Made by a program: the position numbers and the translations under genes
Part shown: positions 1-5,090 of the stretch, piece by piece
How the letters are laid out: the number at the start of each line of letters is the position of its first letter
Numbering within the stretch: position 1 is the stretch's first letter
Source: Deltaproteobacteria bacterium
Lineage (GTDB): Bacteria > Desulfobacterota > Desulfobacteria > Desulfobacterales > JAUVGT01
Direction of reading: 5' to 3'
Assembly (NCBI GenBank): GCA_030593645.1
Contig: JAUVGT010000363.1
Span: 1-5,090, forward strand
DNA: 5,090 nucleotides
Notes under the pieces: generated by a model
Databases searched by the model: none
Told to the model about the DNA's origin: nothing
The model's input: only the letters and a program-made list of their open reading frames with translations

Positions 1-471
1 TTCCACCATTCCTACAAATATATTTGCTGAAACACCCAGCCCTTCAGTCCCTCCCAGTCCCATTGTTTTTTGCAGGCACCATGAAAAGCTTTTTACCACA
101 AGAGGAAGAATTTTCCAGTAAAACAAAAGAGCAGACAAGGCGCTCATCAATAGAATGAGGGGCAGCGCTCTGAATGCCAATATAAAACTTGCTCCGGGAA
201 ATTTCTCATCAAAAGGTAGGGCAGACCCTCCAAGATAGCCGAAAACCATGGATGTTCCCGCAGTTGTTGATTCTTCAAGGGCCAAAACAAGGCGATTTAA
301 AAAAAGAAAAAAATCCCTGAATAATGGAAGTTTTAAAAGTACAAACCCCACGGCAAGCTGCATTACAATTCCGACACACACAACTTTTATACTTACTTTC
401 CTGCGGTTTTCACTTATAAGCCATGCGAAAGCCGCAAATAAAACCATTCCTGCTGGGCTTTGAAGTATCAT
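1..471 (-). CDS. CNT-family nucleoside transporter, N-terminal part (gene continues beyond left edge)
   Basis: The minus strand is open from an ATG at 471 to the window edge and gives 157 residues without a stop. The family imports nucleosides with Na+ or H+ across the inner membrane and is usually about 400 residues, so well under half is visible. The protein is strongly hydrophobic. Landmarks match the Vibrio cholerae CNT in order: GTSMVFGYL (residues 72-80), a membrane segment from about FILAFRALP (97-104), LQKTMG (133-138), and SANIFVG (148-154) ending in MVE (155-157). N150 and V153 align with the Na+-site residues N149 and V152 of that protein. The nucleobase-contacting Q154-T155 of that protein are replaced by M155-V156, while the following Glu is kept. 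The start is well supported: GGAGG lies at 476-480, four bases before the ATG, and an in-frame stop lies upstream at 511-513. Family assignment is confident; the substrate is not. Confidence 0.9.
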   Translation of the reverse strand, partial: MILQSPAGMVLFAAFAWLISENRRKVSIKVVCVGIVMQLAVGFVLLKLPLFRDFFLFLNRLVLALEESTTAGTSMVFGYLGGSALPFDEKFPGASFILAFRALPLILLMSALSALLFYWKILPLVVKSFSWCLQKTMGLGGTEGLGVSANIFVGMVE

Positions 472-475
472 AAAT

Positions 476-480
476 CCTCC
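476..480 (-). promoter_or_regulatory. Ribosome binding site of the CNT transporter gene
   Basis: The minus strand reads GGAGG followed by ATTT and then ATG. With the in-frame stop at 511-513 and no other start codon between them, this fixes the transporter start at 471. Confidence 0.8.
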
Positions 481-760
481 GTACCCCGGGTCTGCTGGTG
501 GATAAAGCTTCTAATCATTATCAAAAGTAATGCACCCTGTCCATTTGAATATGATGAAACGATAAAATAAATTTTTAATCTTTCCGCTGACGCTTCCGAT
601 GCCAGTTGTATCCGGGCAGGTTGAGCACCAAACAATGACTAAAATTTATCACTGATTTTCCACAGAATTACACGTGGCTTTATAAACATGATGGAAAAAA
701 TCTAATCTTTGTATCATTCATCTCACATTCTACACCCCAATTTACTATGGAAAATTCGGT

Positions 761-788
761 GTGATATTTGGTGGGAATACGGTGTCAA
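761..788 (-). promoter_or_regulatory. Candidate sigma-70 promoter upstream of the CNT transporter gene
   Basis: On the minus strand a perfect TTGACA (783-788) is followed after 16 bases by TATCAC (761-766), which matches four of six bases of the -10 consensus. Transcription from here would give a leader of roughly 285 bases before the transporter ATG, which is long. The -35 box overlaps the short GGAATACGG repeat, so the match may be chance within repeat DNA. Confidence 0.25.
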
Positions 789-799
789 GTGGAATACGG
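774..799. repeat. Near-tandem GGAATACGG direct repeat
   Basis: The 9-mer GGAATACGG occurs at 774-782 and again at 791-799, with a period of 17 bases. Two copies are too few for a minisatellite. It could be a paired protein-binding site or a scrap of a larger dispersed element. Confidence 0.45.
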
Positions 800-946
800 A
801 GCAAAGATTGAATAGTGAAATATACTTTTCTTATTCATGATTCAAGCTTTGACACGATAGTCACCACAAGAAAATTGAGTTTCAATATCAGTAAATTGCC
901 ATGGGGTGTGTTTTGTAAAATGCTATGGCATGGTGGAATCATATAA

Positions 947-991
947 CAAAAAAAGCACTATCAGGTATTAGGATTTAATATCCGGGTGCCT
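947..991 (-). terminator. Possible Rho-independent terminator of the TPP enzyme operon
   Basis: On the minus strand, about 45 bases after the TPP enzyme stop codon, AGGCAC (986-991) can pair with GTGCTT (953-958, including one G-T wobble), directly followed by a run of T (948-954). Inside the loop the sequence at 971-983 can form a further short stem (GGAT with ATCC). The position and T-run fit a terminator. The outer stem is only six pairs and the loop is long, so strength is uncertain. Confidence 0.45.
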
Positions 992-993
992 GA

Positions 994-1006
994 CCTTATC
1001 ATAAGG
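994..1006. repeat. Palindrome CCTTATCATAAGG
   Basis: Two perfect 6-bp arms (CCTTAT and ATAAGG) flank one central base, 28 bases downstream of the TPP enzyme stop codon. It may belong to the transcript-end structure with the adjacent hairpin, or be a dyad protein-binding site. The loop is too short for a stable RNA hairpin unless part of the stem opens. Confidence 0.5.
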
Positions 1007-1034
1007 CAGATAAACTATGTCTCGCTAAGCCGTC

Positions 1035-2702
1035 TTAAAAGTCAGAAAGGTTCTGATAAAAAATTACCGTTGCCGGGCTTGTCACGGTATTGTCAGTAAC
1101 CACATTAATGCAGGCGGGTTTACCGGAATAAATCGCCCGTTTGATTGCAGGAATGATATCTTTATCTTCTGTCACCAGTTCACCGTATCCGCCCAACCCT
1201 TCCACCATCTTTTCATAATGCCGCATGCCGAGTTCCGCACAGGTACACCTTTCCTCGCCGATACTCATCTTTTGAGAATGCTTGATCATACCCCAGGCAC
1301 AGTCATTATTTACAATGCAGATAACCGGGATATTGTGTCTTACCATGGTGTCAAATTCCATGCTGTTAAATCCGAATGAACCATCACCATTCAGCACAAT
1401 TACAGGCTTATCAGGGTTTGCCAGCTTGGCTGCCATGGCAAATGGAATACCGGTTCCCAGGCATCCCAAAAGAGCTCCTGCTGGTATCATGACGCCGGCT
1501 TTATGAATCGACCTGAATCCGGCAAGGCCATAATAACTGGTGTCCCCACCATCAGCGACATAATATGCATCTTCGCCAAAAACCTCCATGATCTGTGCCA
1601 CCAGTCTATTAGGATGGATAGGATCAGAAGGGGTCTCGCGCTGTTCCAGCTCTGTTGTCATAAAAGCTTTATAAGCATTCCTTAATTTGGTTTCCCACTC
1701 TCCATGATCACGCTTCTCAACCATTGGCAAAAGTTGATTGAGAATATAACTGCAATCACCCACCAGCCCTACATCGGACGATCGATTTCGGTCGATCTCA
1801 TGGGGATCTATATCGATACGTATAACCTTGGCATTGGGAAATAGTTGCCCGGACTGCAACACCCAGTTAAAACGAATTCCTGCCGCAACAATAACATCTG
1901 TCTGGGGCAATCCTGTCATTAAACCGGTGAATCCGCCGTCGTTTATACACAGCGGATGATTATCAGGTAGTGCTCCCCTTCCGTTATTCATTAACGCAAA
2001 AGGTACGCCTGTTTTCTCAATAAAAGTTTTGAGTTCATCTTGACAGCCGCTCATTCCTATACCGCTGCCTCCGAGAAACAATGGTTTCTGCGCGATGTTA
2101 ATGAGACCGGCTGCTTCCTGAAGATCAAGTTCTTCGGGATGAGCTGATGACTTATGAATTCTTCTATGAGGAATTGCCACTTTATCTTCGTCAACCTCGT
2201 CGAACAGGATGTCCGGTGGCAGTTCCAGAAAAGCAGGACCAGGTCGGCCCATGGTAGCCTGCCTGAACGCAATGGATATGTATTCAGGTATCCGTCTTAT
2301 TTCATAACAGGTGGCGTTCCATTTAGTGACCGGTTTAATCATATCGATCTGGTTCATCTCCTGAAGTGCGCCTGTCAGGTCATCCCGCAGGGGATGTCTT
2401 CCGCAAAGAACCACCAGCGGCACATTGTCGAGGTAAGCATTTACGATACCGGTCAGGGAATTAGTAAATCCGGGTCCTGCAGTTACCAGGCATACGCCTG
2501 GTTCTCCGGTATAGATCGACCAGGCATGTGCCATCATTGCCGCGGCCTGTTCATGCCGAACATCTATGGTTTTAATATTGTATTCGGTAAAACCGTCTAA
2601 AATACTTTCAATATGTCCCCCTGAAAGCGTAAATACCATTCTAATGTTTTCAACCGTCTTCATGTATTTTGCTACAAGATGTCCCCCGGCTATCTTTGCC
2701 AT
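1035..2702 (-). CDS. Thiamine-diphosphate-dependent enzyme of the acetolactate synthase / 2-hydroxyacyl-CoA lyase superfamily
   Basis: This 555-residue protein has the full three-domain layout of the family and its usual length. The N-terminal pyrimidine-binding domain carries RHEQAA (49-54), in which E51 is the expected catalytic Glu. Next come VTAGPGFTN (73-81), GRPGPAFLELP (152-162) and a central domain with PLFLGGSGI (207-215). The C-terminal diphosphate-binding domain has GDGS (439-442) and N465-N466, the Mg2+/ThDP signature. Such enzymes are cytosolic and make or break C-C bonds next to a carbonyl. The segment AGIRFNW (274-280) resembles the GARLNW stretch of 2-hydroxyacyl-CoA lyases rather than the RFDDR of acetohydroxyacid synthases, and no regulatory subunit gene is adjacent. 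Superfamily is certain and substrate unknown; it could be a lyase, decarboxylase or carboligase. The ATG follows a G-rich ribosome binding site and is the last gene of the co-directional group. Confidence 0.9.
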   Translation of the reverse strand: MAKIAGGHLVAKYMKTVENIRMVFTLSGGHIESILDGFTEYNIKTIDVRHEQAAAMMAHAWSIYTGEPGVCLVTAGPGFTNSLTGIVNAYLDNVPLVVLCGRHPLRDDLTGALQEMNQIDMIKPVTKWNATCYEIRRIPEYISIAFRQATMGRPGPAFLELPPDILFDEVDEDKVAIPHRRIHKSSAHPEELDLQEAAGLINIAQKPLFLGGSGIGMSGCQDELKTFIEKTGVPFALMNNGRGALPDNHPLCINDGGFTGLMTGLPQTDVIVAAGIRFNWVLQSGQLFPNAKVIRIDIDPHEIDRNRSSDVGLVGDCSYILNQLLPMVEKRDHGEWETKLRNAYKAFMTTELEQRETPSDPIHPNRLVAQIMEVFGEDAYYVADGGDTSYYGLAGFRSIHKAGVMIPAGALLGCLGTGIPFAMAAKLANPDKPVIVLNGDGSFGFNSMEFDTMVRHNIPVICIVNNDCAWGMIKHSQKMSIGEERCTCAELGMRHYEKMVEGLGGYGELVTEDKDIIPAIKRAIYSGKPACINVVTDNTVTSPATVIFYQNLSDF

Positions 2703-2706
2703 GGTA

Positions 2707-2713
2707 CCCCCCC
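2707..2713 (-). promoter_or_regulatory. G7 ribosome binding site of the TPP enzyme gene
   Basis: The minus strand reads AAAGGGGGGGTACC and then ATG, so a homopolymer of seven G sits at the Shine-Dalgarno position, four bases from the start codon. It supports the start at 2702. It is unusual because a slippage-prone run forms the ribosome binding site itself. Confidence 0.6.
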
Positions 2714-2719
2714 TTTATT

Positions 2720-2734
2720 TTAAATTCAATTTAA
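2720..2734. promoter_or_regulatory. AT-rich palindrome upstream of the TPP enzyme gene, possible operator
   Basis: TTAAATT and AATTTAA form perfect 7-bp arms around one central base. The site lies 17 bases before the TPP enzyme ATG, in the 69-bp gap after the SCP2-like gene. A 15-bp dyad here could bind a dimeric regulator. AT-rich dyads also arise by chance, and no regulator gene is visible. Confidence 0.35.
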
Positions 2735-2771
2735 GAATGCTTTTTTACCAATACATCATAACATGGTTGCC

Positions 2772-3128
2772 TTATATAACCAGTTTAAGGCCGTCTTCAA
2801 ACCACTGAGCGTAAATGCTCATCCCTAATACCTTCAACTTTCCGTCCGCAGCCGCATTAAATGATGCATCGGCGCTTTTACTGGTCATCACTGAAAAACC
2901 GGTTGCTGAATCTTGCCAGACAAGCGCCACATCAAAGTCTTTCCGGTCGCCGGTTACCGTTGATATTTTTCCTTTATTAAATATGAACAACCGTGCTCGT
3001 TTTCCATCTTCAGTTTTTATAAGAATTTTTATTCTCATCTTGCTGATGTATTTTTTGTATGATTTATTGATTATGGACGCGACCTTAAGAATGTTATACA
3101 AAGCAAAAAGCAATATGGAAAATCTCAT
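2772..3128 (-). CDS. Small protein with SCP2-like C-terminal part and hydrophobic N-terminus
   Basis: From the ATG at 3128 this gives 118 residues. Residues 3-20 are largely hydrophobic, then a basic stretch (NKSYKKYISK, 21-30) follows, so the protein may be anchored to or associated with the membrane. Residues about 40-116 resemble the C-terminal half of a sterol carrier protein 2-like fold: DFDVALVW (64-71), a helix around SADASFNAAADGKLKV (85-100) with the DGKLKVLG turn typical of the family, then an amphipathic end. Members bind lipids or acyl-CoA; this assignment is by motif resemblance only. I chose 3128 because AGGGAG stands just upstream. A longer frame reaching 3269 exists, but its extra 47 residues come from the inverted-repeat element. 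An internal ATG at 3038 (88 residues) lacks a good ribosome binding site. It sits between the dehydrogenase and the TPP enzyme in the same direction, so a shared transcript is plausible. Confidence 0.6.
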   Translation of the reverse strand: MRFSILLFALYNILKVASIINKSYKKYISKMRIKILIKTEDGKRARLFIFNKGKISTVTGDRKDFDVALVWQDSATGFSVMTSKSADASFNAAADGKLKVLGMSIYAQWFEDGLKLVI

Positions 3129-3164
3129 GGGTTTCTCCCTAAAAGCGAATTTGATTAGACGCTG

Positions 3165-3293
3165 TTTCAAAACCTCAAATCGTGTTCGAGGGCAAGGCGC
3201 GAGGCGGCGAAAAAGCGGAGCATACACGGTAGTATATGAGCATTTTGGTCTGACTTGCAACGCAGCCATGGGGCATTAGAGGAGGTTTTGAAA
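3165..3293. mobile_element. MITE-like repeat element with 12-bp terminal inverted repeats
   Basis: TTTCAAAACCTC at 3165-3176 is the exact reverse complement of GAGGTTTTGAAA at 3282-3293, bounding an element of 129 bp. The interior is G+C-rich on the left (around 3186-3220) and contains a partial dyad near 3221-3236. No transposase is encoded and no clear target duplication is visible. It lies between the dehydrogenase stop and the SCP2-like gene. I have an impression of near-identical short elements scattered in Desulfobacterota genomes, often mis-called as small proteins, but that is memory and not shown here. Alternative readings are a REP-type repeat or a transcript-processing hairpin. Confidence 0.65.
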
Positions 3294-3299
3294 AAGTTT

Positions 3300-4523
3300 C
3301 TATTCATTAAAGGCCATAACTGTTTTCACCGCTCGGTGCTTTTCCTTATTCATATTTACCTCGATCATCCGGCGGTATTCCTCTATGTCAAATTTGTGTG
3401 TCACAAGAATATCGGCCTGTATATCAGTCCGGGCCATCATCTCCAGCGCGATATTAAATACATGGCGATACTTTCCATCATAAGTGACCATGCCGTAAGC
3501 ATAAACACCTTGAATCTTCTGAAGCTTCAACCATAGGGGTGTCAGGTCAAGCTTGACATCTCCGCCAATGCCAACAACACTCAGTGTTCCCATGGCTGAT
3601 AACAACCGCATACTCAAATTCAATGTTGAGGAATGCCCGACAGTATCATAAATCTGGTTAAAGCCGCCCATGGCTATCTCCATTCCGAGCATGGGTTTAT
3701 AAACTTTTGCACCGGTAATCCTGGCAGTCTCTTGGAAAACATCTTTTGATAATATTATTTCATCAGCCCCAACCTTCATAGCGAATTCCGCCGCGAATGA
3801 CGATGGTTCGATAACGGATATGATGCACCCTGGCACAAGCGCCCGTATTGATTGAACGATCAGGTTCCCGATTACACCACCGCCGATCACCAGAGCCTTT
3901 TCACCTTCCTTGGGCATATTGTCAAATACCGCTTGTAGCGCTACGGCTAATGGCTCTGTCATAGTCGCCGCCTCAAGGCTTAGTCCTTTTGGAACCGGGA
4001 AAAGCTGTGTTTTATGAGCCACCAGATATGGGGCGAATCCCCCGTTGATACCGCTGTTAATCCCCGTAAACATACCCGGCGGCAGATCACCCTCGGCAAA
4101 ATTTTCACAATTGCTGGCTCTACCCGAACTGCATGCAGGACATAAGGGTGAAATTTTTCGCGCCTCACAAGCCAGTCCCGGATTTATGGCCACAATGTCA
4201 CCGGATTTAAATTCATTCACATCTGAACCGGTTTCAATGATTTCACCAACGATTTCATGGCCGATAACGCATGGGAATGATGTAAAGGGAGACGCTGTGG
4301 GCGAATCGTGGAGTTGGATCAGGTTCAAATCGCTGCCGCAAAAACCACAGTAAATTGTTTTTATTTTTACCCAGTCTTTCGTAGGGAGCGTTGGTTCAGG
4401 AATGTCAGCGATTTGTATTGTTTTTAACGGCCCCTGATAATAAACACGCTTACCGAAGATTGCCGCAAGGCCTTTTGCAGCAATGAATTTCGGAACGGTT
4501 ACGCTGAACTGCAGTGCTTTCAT
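3300..4523 (-). CDS. Zinc-dependent medium-chain alcohol dehydrogenase (MDR superfamily), uncharacterised subgroup
   Basis: A complete 407-residue protein of the family that oxidises alcohols or polyols, or reduces carbonyls, with NAD(P). The catalytic zinc site is visible: C62 in CGSD (62-65), H89-E90 in the GHE motif (88-90), and E190 in EPLAVALQAV. A structural zinc lobe is present as C119, C128, C131 and C139 with spacing C-x8-C-x2-C-x7-C, longer than the usual Cx2C between the first two Cys. The Rossmann fold begins with LVIGGGVIGN (211-220). About 20 extra residues (roughly 8-27) precede the first strand compared with typical members, and Asn replaces the common His after CGSD-x. Both traits recall a subgroup of unassigned MDR enzymes that I recognise but cannot name functionally. 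The ATG follows GGAGG at 4528-4532. It lies between the threonine synthase-like gene and the repeat element. Threonine or sorbitol dehydrogenase labels would be guesses. Confidence 0.9.
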   Translation of the reverse strand: MKALQFSVTVPKFIAAKGLAAIFGKRVYYQGPLKTIQIADIPEPTLPTKDWVKIKTIYCGFCGSDLNLIQLHDSPTASPFTSFPCVIGHEIVGEIIETGSDVNEFKSGDIVAINPGLACEARKISPLCPACSSGRASNCENFAEGDLPPGMFTGINSGINGGFAPYLVAHKTQLFPVPKGLSLEAATMTEPLAVALQAVFDNMPKEGEKALVIGGGVIGNLIVQSIRALVPGCIISVIEPSSFAAEFAMKVGADEIILSKDVFQETARITGAKVYKPMLGMEIAMGGFNQIYDTVGHSSTLNLSMRLLSAMGTLSVVGIGGDVKLDLTPLWLKLQKIQGVYAYGMVTYDGKYRHVFNIALEMMARTDIQADILVTHKFDIEEYRRMIEVNMNKEKHRAVKTVMAFNE

Positions 4524-4542
4524 GTGGCCTCCACTGAATACT

Positions 4543-4565
4543 TATTAATTCCTGGCGTATTAATT
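4543..4565. repeat. 8-bp direct repeat upstream of the dehydrogenase gene
   Basis: TATTAATT occurs at 4543-4550 and 4558-4565, a period of 15 bases, in the 93-bp gap between the threonine synthase-like gene and the dehydrogenase. It could mark a binding site or an AT-rich promoter region, but AT-rich 8-mers repeat easily by chance. No clear terminator separates the two genes. Confidence 0.35.
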
Positions 4566-4616
4566 ATTTTCCCCTAAAACTGGTAACCAATTCACATGCA
4601 AGATTCAGGTGTAAAG

Positions 4617-5090
4617 CTACAAATGGTCATCTACCGCCAAAACCTTTGGTTCGATCTGAACGGTTTCCGGGTATTTGAGACCGCTTCCGGTATTGAGCAG
4701 TACAACGCTTTCGTCCGATCCGAGCCAACCCGTATCCCGAAGTTTCAGTGCAGCACTGAGGGTGGCAGCTCCTTCGGGGCAGACGAAAGTACCCTCTCTG
4801 GATGCCAACATATTTTCTGCTTCGATAATCTTCTCATCGGTTACGGCTACGGCGCAGCCGTTGGTTTTGTATATGGCTTCCAATACCAGAAAGTCACCCA
4901 ATGCCTTGGGAACGGTGATGCCGAAGGCGAGTGTTTTGGCATCGGGCCAGAATTCAGACGTTGCCTTGCCTTCTTCCCATGCCTTTACAATGGGCGCGCA
5001 ACCGGTCGATTGTACGGCAACGAGTCTGGGCATTCTGTCGCCAATCCATCCCATCTCATGAAGTTCCTGCAACGCTTTATAAATGCCGAT
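4617..5090 (-). CDS. thrC: Threonine synthase-type PLP enzyme, C-terminal part (start outside window)
   Basis: The frame is open from the right edge to a TAG at 4617-4619 and gives 157 residues. The full family is about 350-450 residues, so the catalytic Lys and most of the PLP phosphate loop lie outside. Threonine synthase converts O-phosphohomoserine to threonine in the cytosol. Visible hallmarks in order: IGIYKALQEL (1-10), the continuation of the usual GGGTGLxG loop; VAVQSTGCAPIVKAWEEG (24-41); ITVPKALGDFLVLEAI (58-73); VCPEGAATLSAALKL (103-117); and NTGSGLKYPE (133-142), the C-terminal cofactor-side loop. A TTG at 5070-5072 is only an internal Leu codon. Close relatives of this fold also do other beta-replacements (for example cysteate synthase), so the reaction is probable rather than proven. 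It is the most upstream visible gene of the co-directional group. Confidence 0.85.
   Translation of the reverse strand: MGIYKALQELHEMGWIGDRMPRLVAVQSTGCAPIVKAWEEGKATSEFWPDAKTLAFGITVPKALGDFLVLEAIYKTNGCAVAVTDEKIIEAENMLASREGTFVCPEGAATLSAALKLRDTGWLGSDESVVLLNTGSGLKYPETVQIEPKVLAVDDHL

Larger units (their letters stand above)
472..1034. other. Intergenic region without a convincing gene
   Basis: This 563-bp stretch separates the end of the TPP enzyme gene from the start of the transporter gene. I see no open frame with a family match, no tRNA and no CRISPR-like repeat. It contains the candidate terminator and the 13-bp palindrome near 947-1006, a short near-tandem repeat at 774-799, a weak promoter candidate at 761-788 and the leader of the transporter gene. 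A 44-codon open stretch on the minus strand (514-645, ending at the TAG at 511-513) has no usable ATG and looks like decayed or repeat-derived DNA rather than a gene. Confidence 0.6.

Noticed and set aside
248..463. Plus-strand open frame of 71 codons
   Set aside because: It lies wholly opposite the CNT transporter reading frame, whose family motifs are clear. Its product is low in recognisable features and has no good ribosome binding site.
589..602. Possible sigma-54 promoter (TGGCAT...GC on the minus strand)
   Set aside because: The spacing between the GG and GC elements is 8 bases, not the required 10, and the -12 box lacks TTGC.
895..932. Inverted repeat TGCCAT/ATGGCA
   Set aside because: The arms are only six bases with a 22-base loop, with no T-run and no link to a gene start. 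It is expected by chance.
2154..2600. Plus-strand open frame of 148 codons, with other plus-strand frames at 1282-1685
   Set aside because: All run antisense to the TPP enzyme, whose motifs cover the same DNA. The translations match no family I recognise.
3129..3269. N-terminal 47-residue extension of the SCP2-like protein
   Set aside because: The extra residues are encoded mostly within the inverted-repeat element, while a proper AGGGAG ribosome binding site stands before the ATG at 3128.
2815..3279. Plus-strand open frame of 154 codons
   Set aside because: It is antisense to the SCP2-like gene and then runs through the inverted-repeat element. The product has no domain-like pattern.
4675..5061. 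Plus-strand open frame of 128 codons
   Set aside because: It is antisense to the threonine synthase-like gene, whose conserved motifs occupy the same bases.
5070..5072. TTG as start codon of the threonine synthase-like gene
   Set aside because: The reading frame continues upstream to the window edge with family-typical residues (IGIYKA), so this is an internal Leu codon.

Overview
The window reads as part of a bacterial chromosome of moderate G+C. All five recognisable protein genes lie on the minus strand, so transcription runs from high to low coordinates. The protein types and a short dispersed repeat recall Desulfobacterota (Desulfobacteraceae-like sulfate reducers). That placement is an inference from general resemblance; there is no rRNA or lineage marker here.

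In transcription order, the right edge (4617-5090) holds the C-terminal part of a threonine synthase-type PLP enzyme whose start is outside the window. A 93-bp gap follows, then a complete zinc-dependent medium-chain dehydrogenase (3300-4523) of an uncharacterised subgroup with an N-terminal extension. Six bases after its stop lies a ~129-bp non-coding element with perfect 12-bp terminal inverted repeats (3165-3293), which looks like a MITE-type dispersed repeat. Next comes a small protein with an SCP2-like C-terminal part (2772-3128), then a 555-residue thiamine-diphosphate enzyme of the acetolactate synthase/2-hydroxyacyl-CoA lyase superfamily (1035-2702). A possible hairpin terminator follows at about 947-991.

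The stretch 472-1034 has no convincing gene. It contains the probable terminator, a strong palindrome, a short near-tandem repeat, a candidate promoter and possibly decayed repeat DNA. To its left is the first part of a concentrative nucleoside transporter (CNT family, complement of 1-471). It has a clear ribosome binding site and runs off the left edge. Its nucleobase-binding motif is altered: GMVE instead of GQTE.

The four right-hand genes are co-directional and may form one transcription unit. A threonine synthase-like lyase, an alcohol/polyol-type dehydrogenase, a small putative lipid- or acyl-binding protein and a TPP C-C lyase or carboligase suggest a small-molecule pathway. The substrate cannot be read from the sequence. 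The TPP enzyme has RFNW where acetohydroxyacid synthases usually carry RFDDR, and no regulatory subunit gene is visible beside it. An automatic label of acetolactate synthase for branched-chain amino acid synthesis should therefore be doubted.
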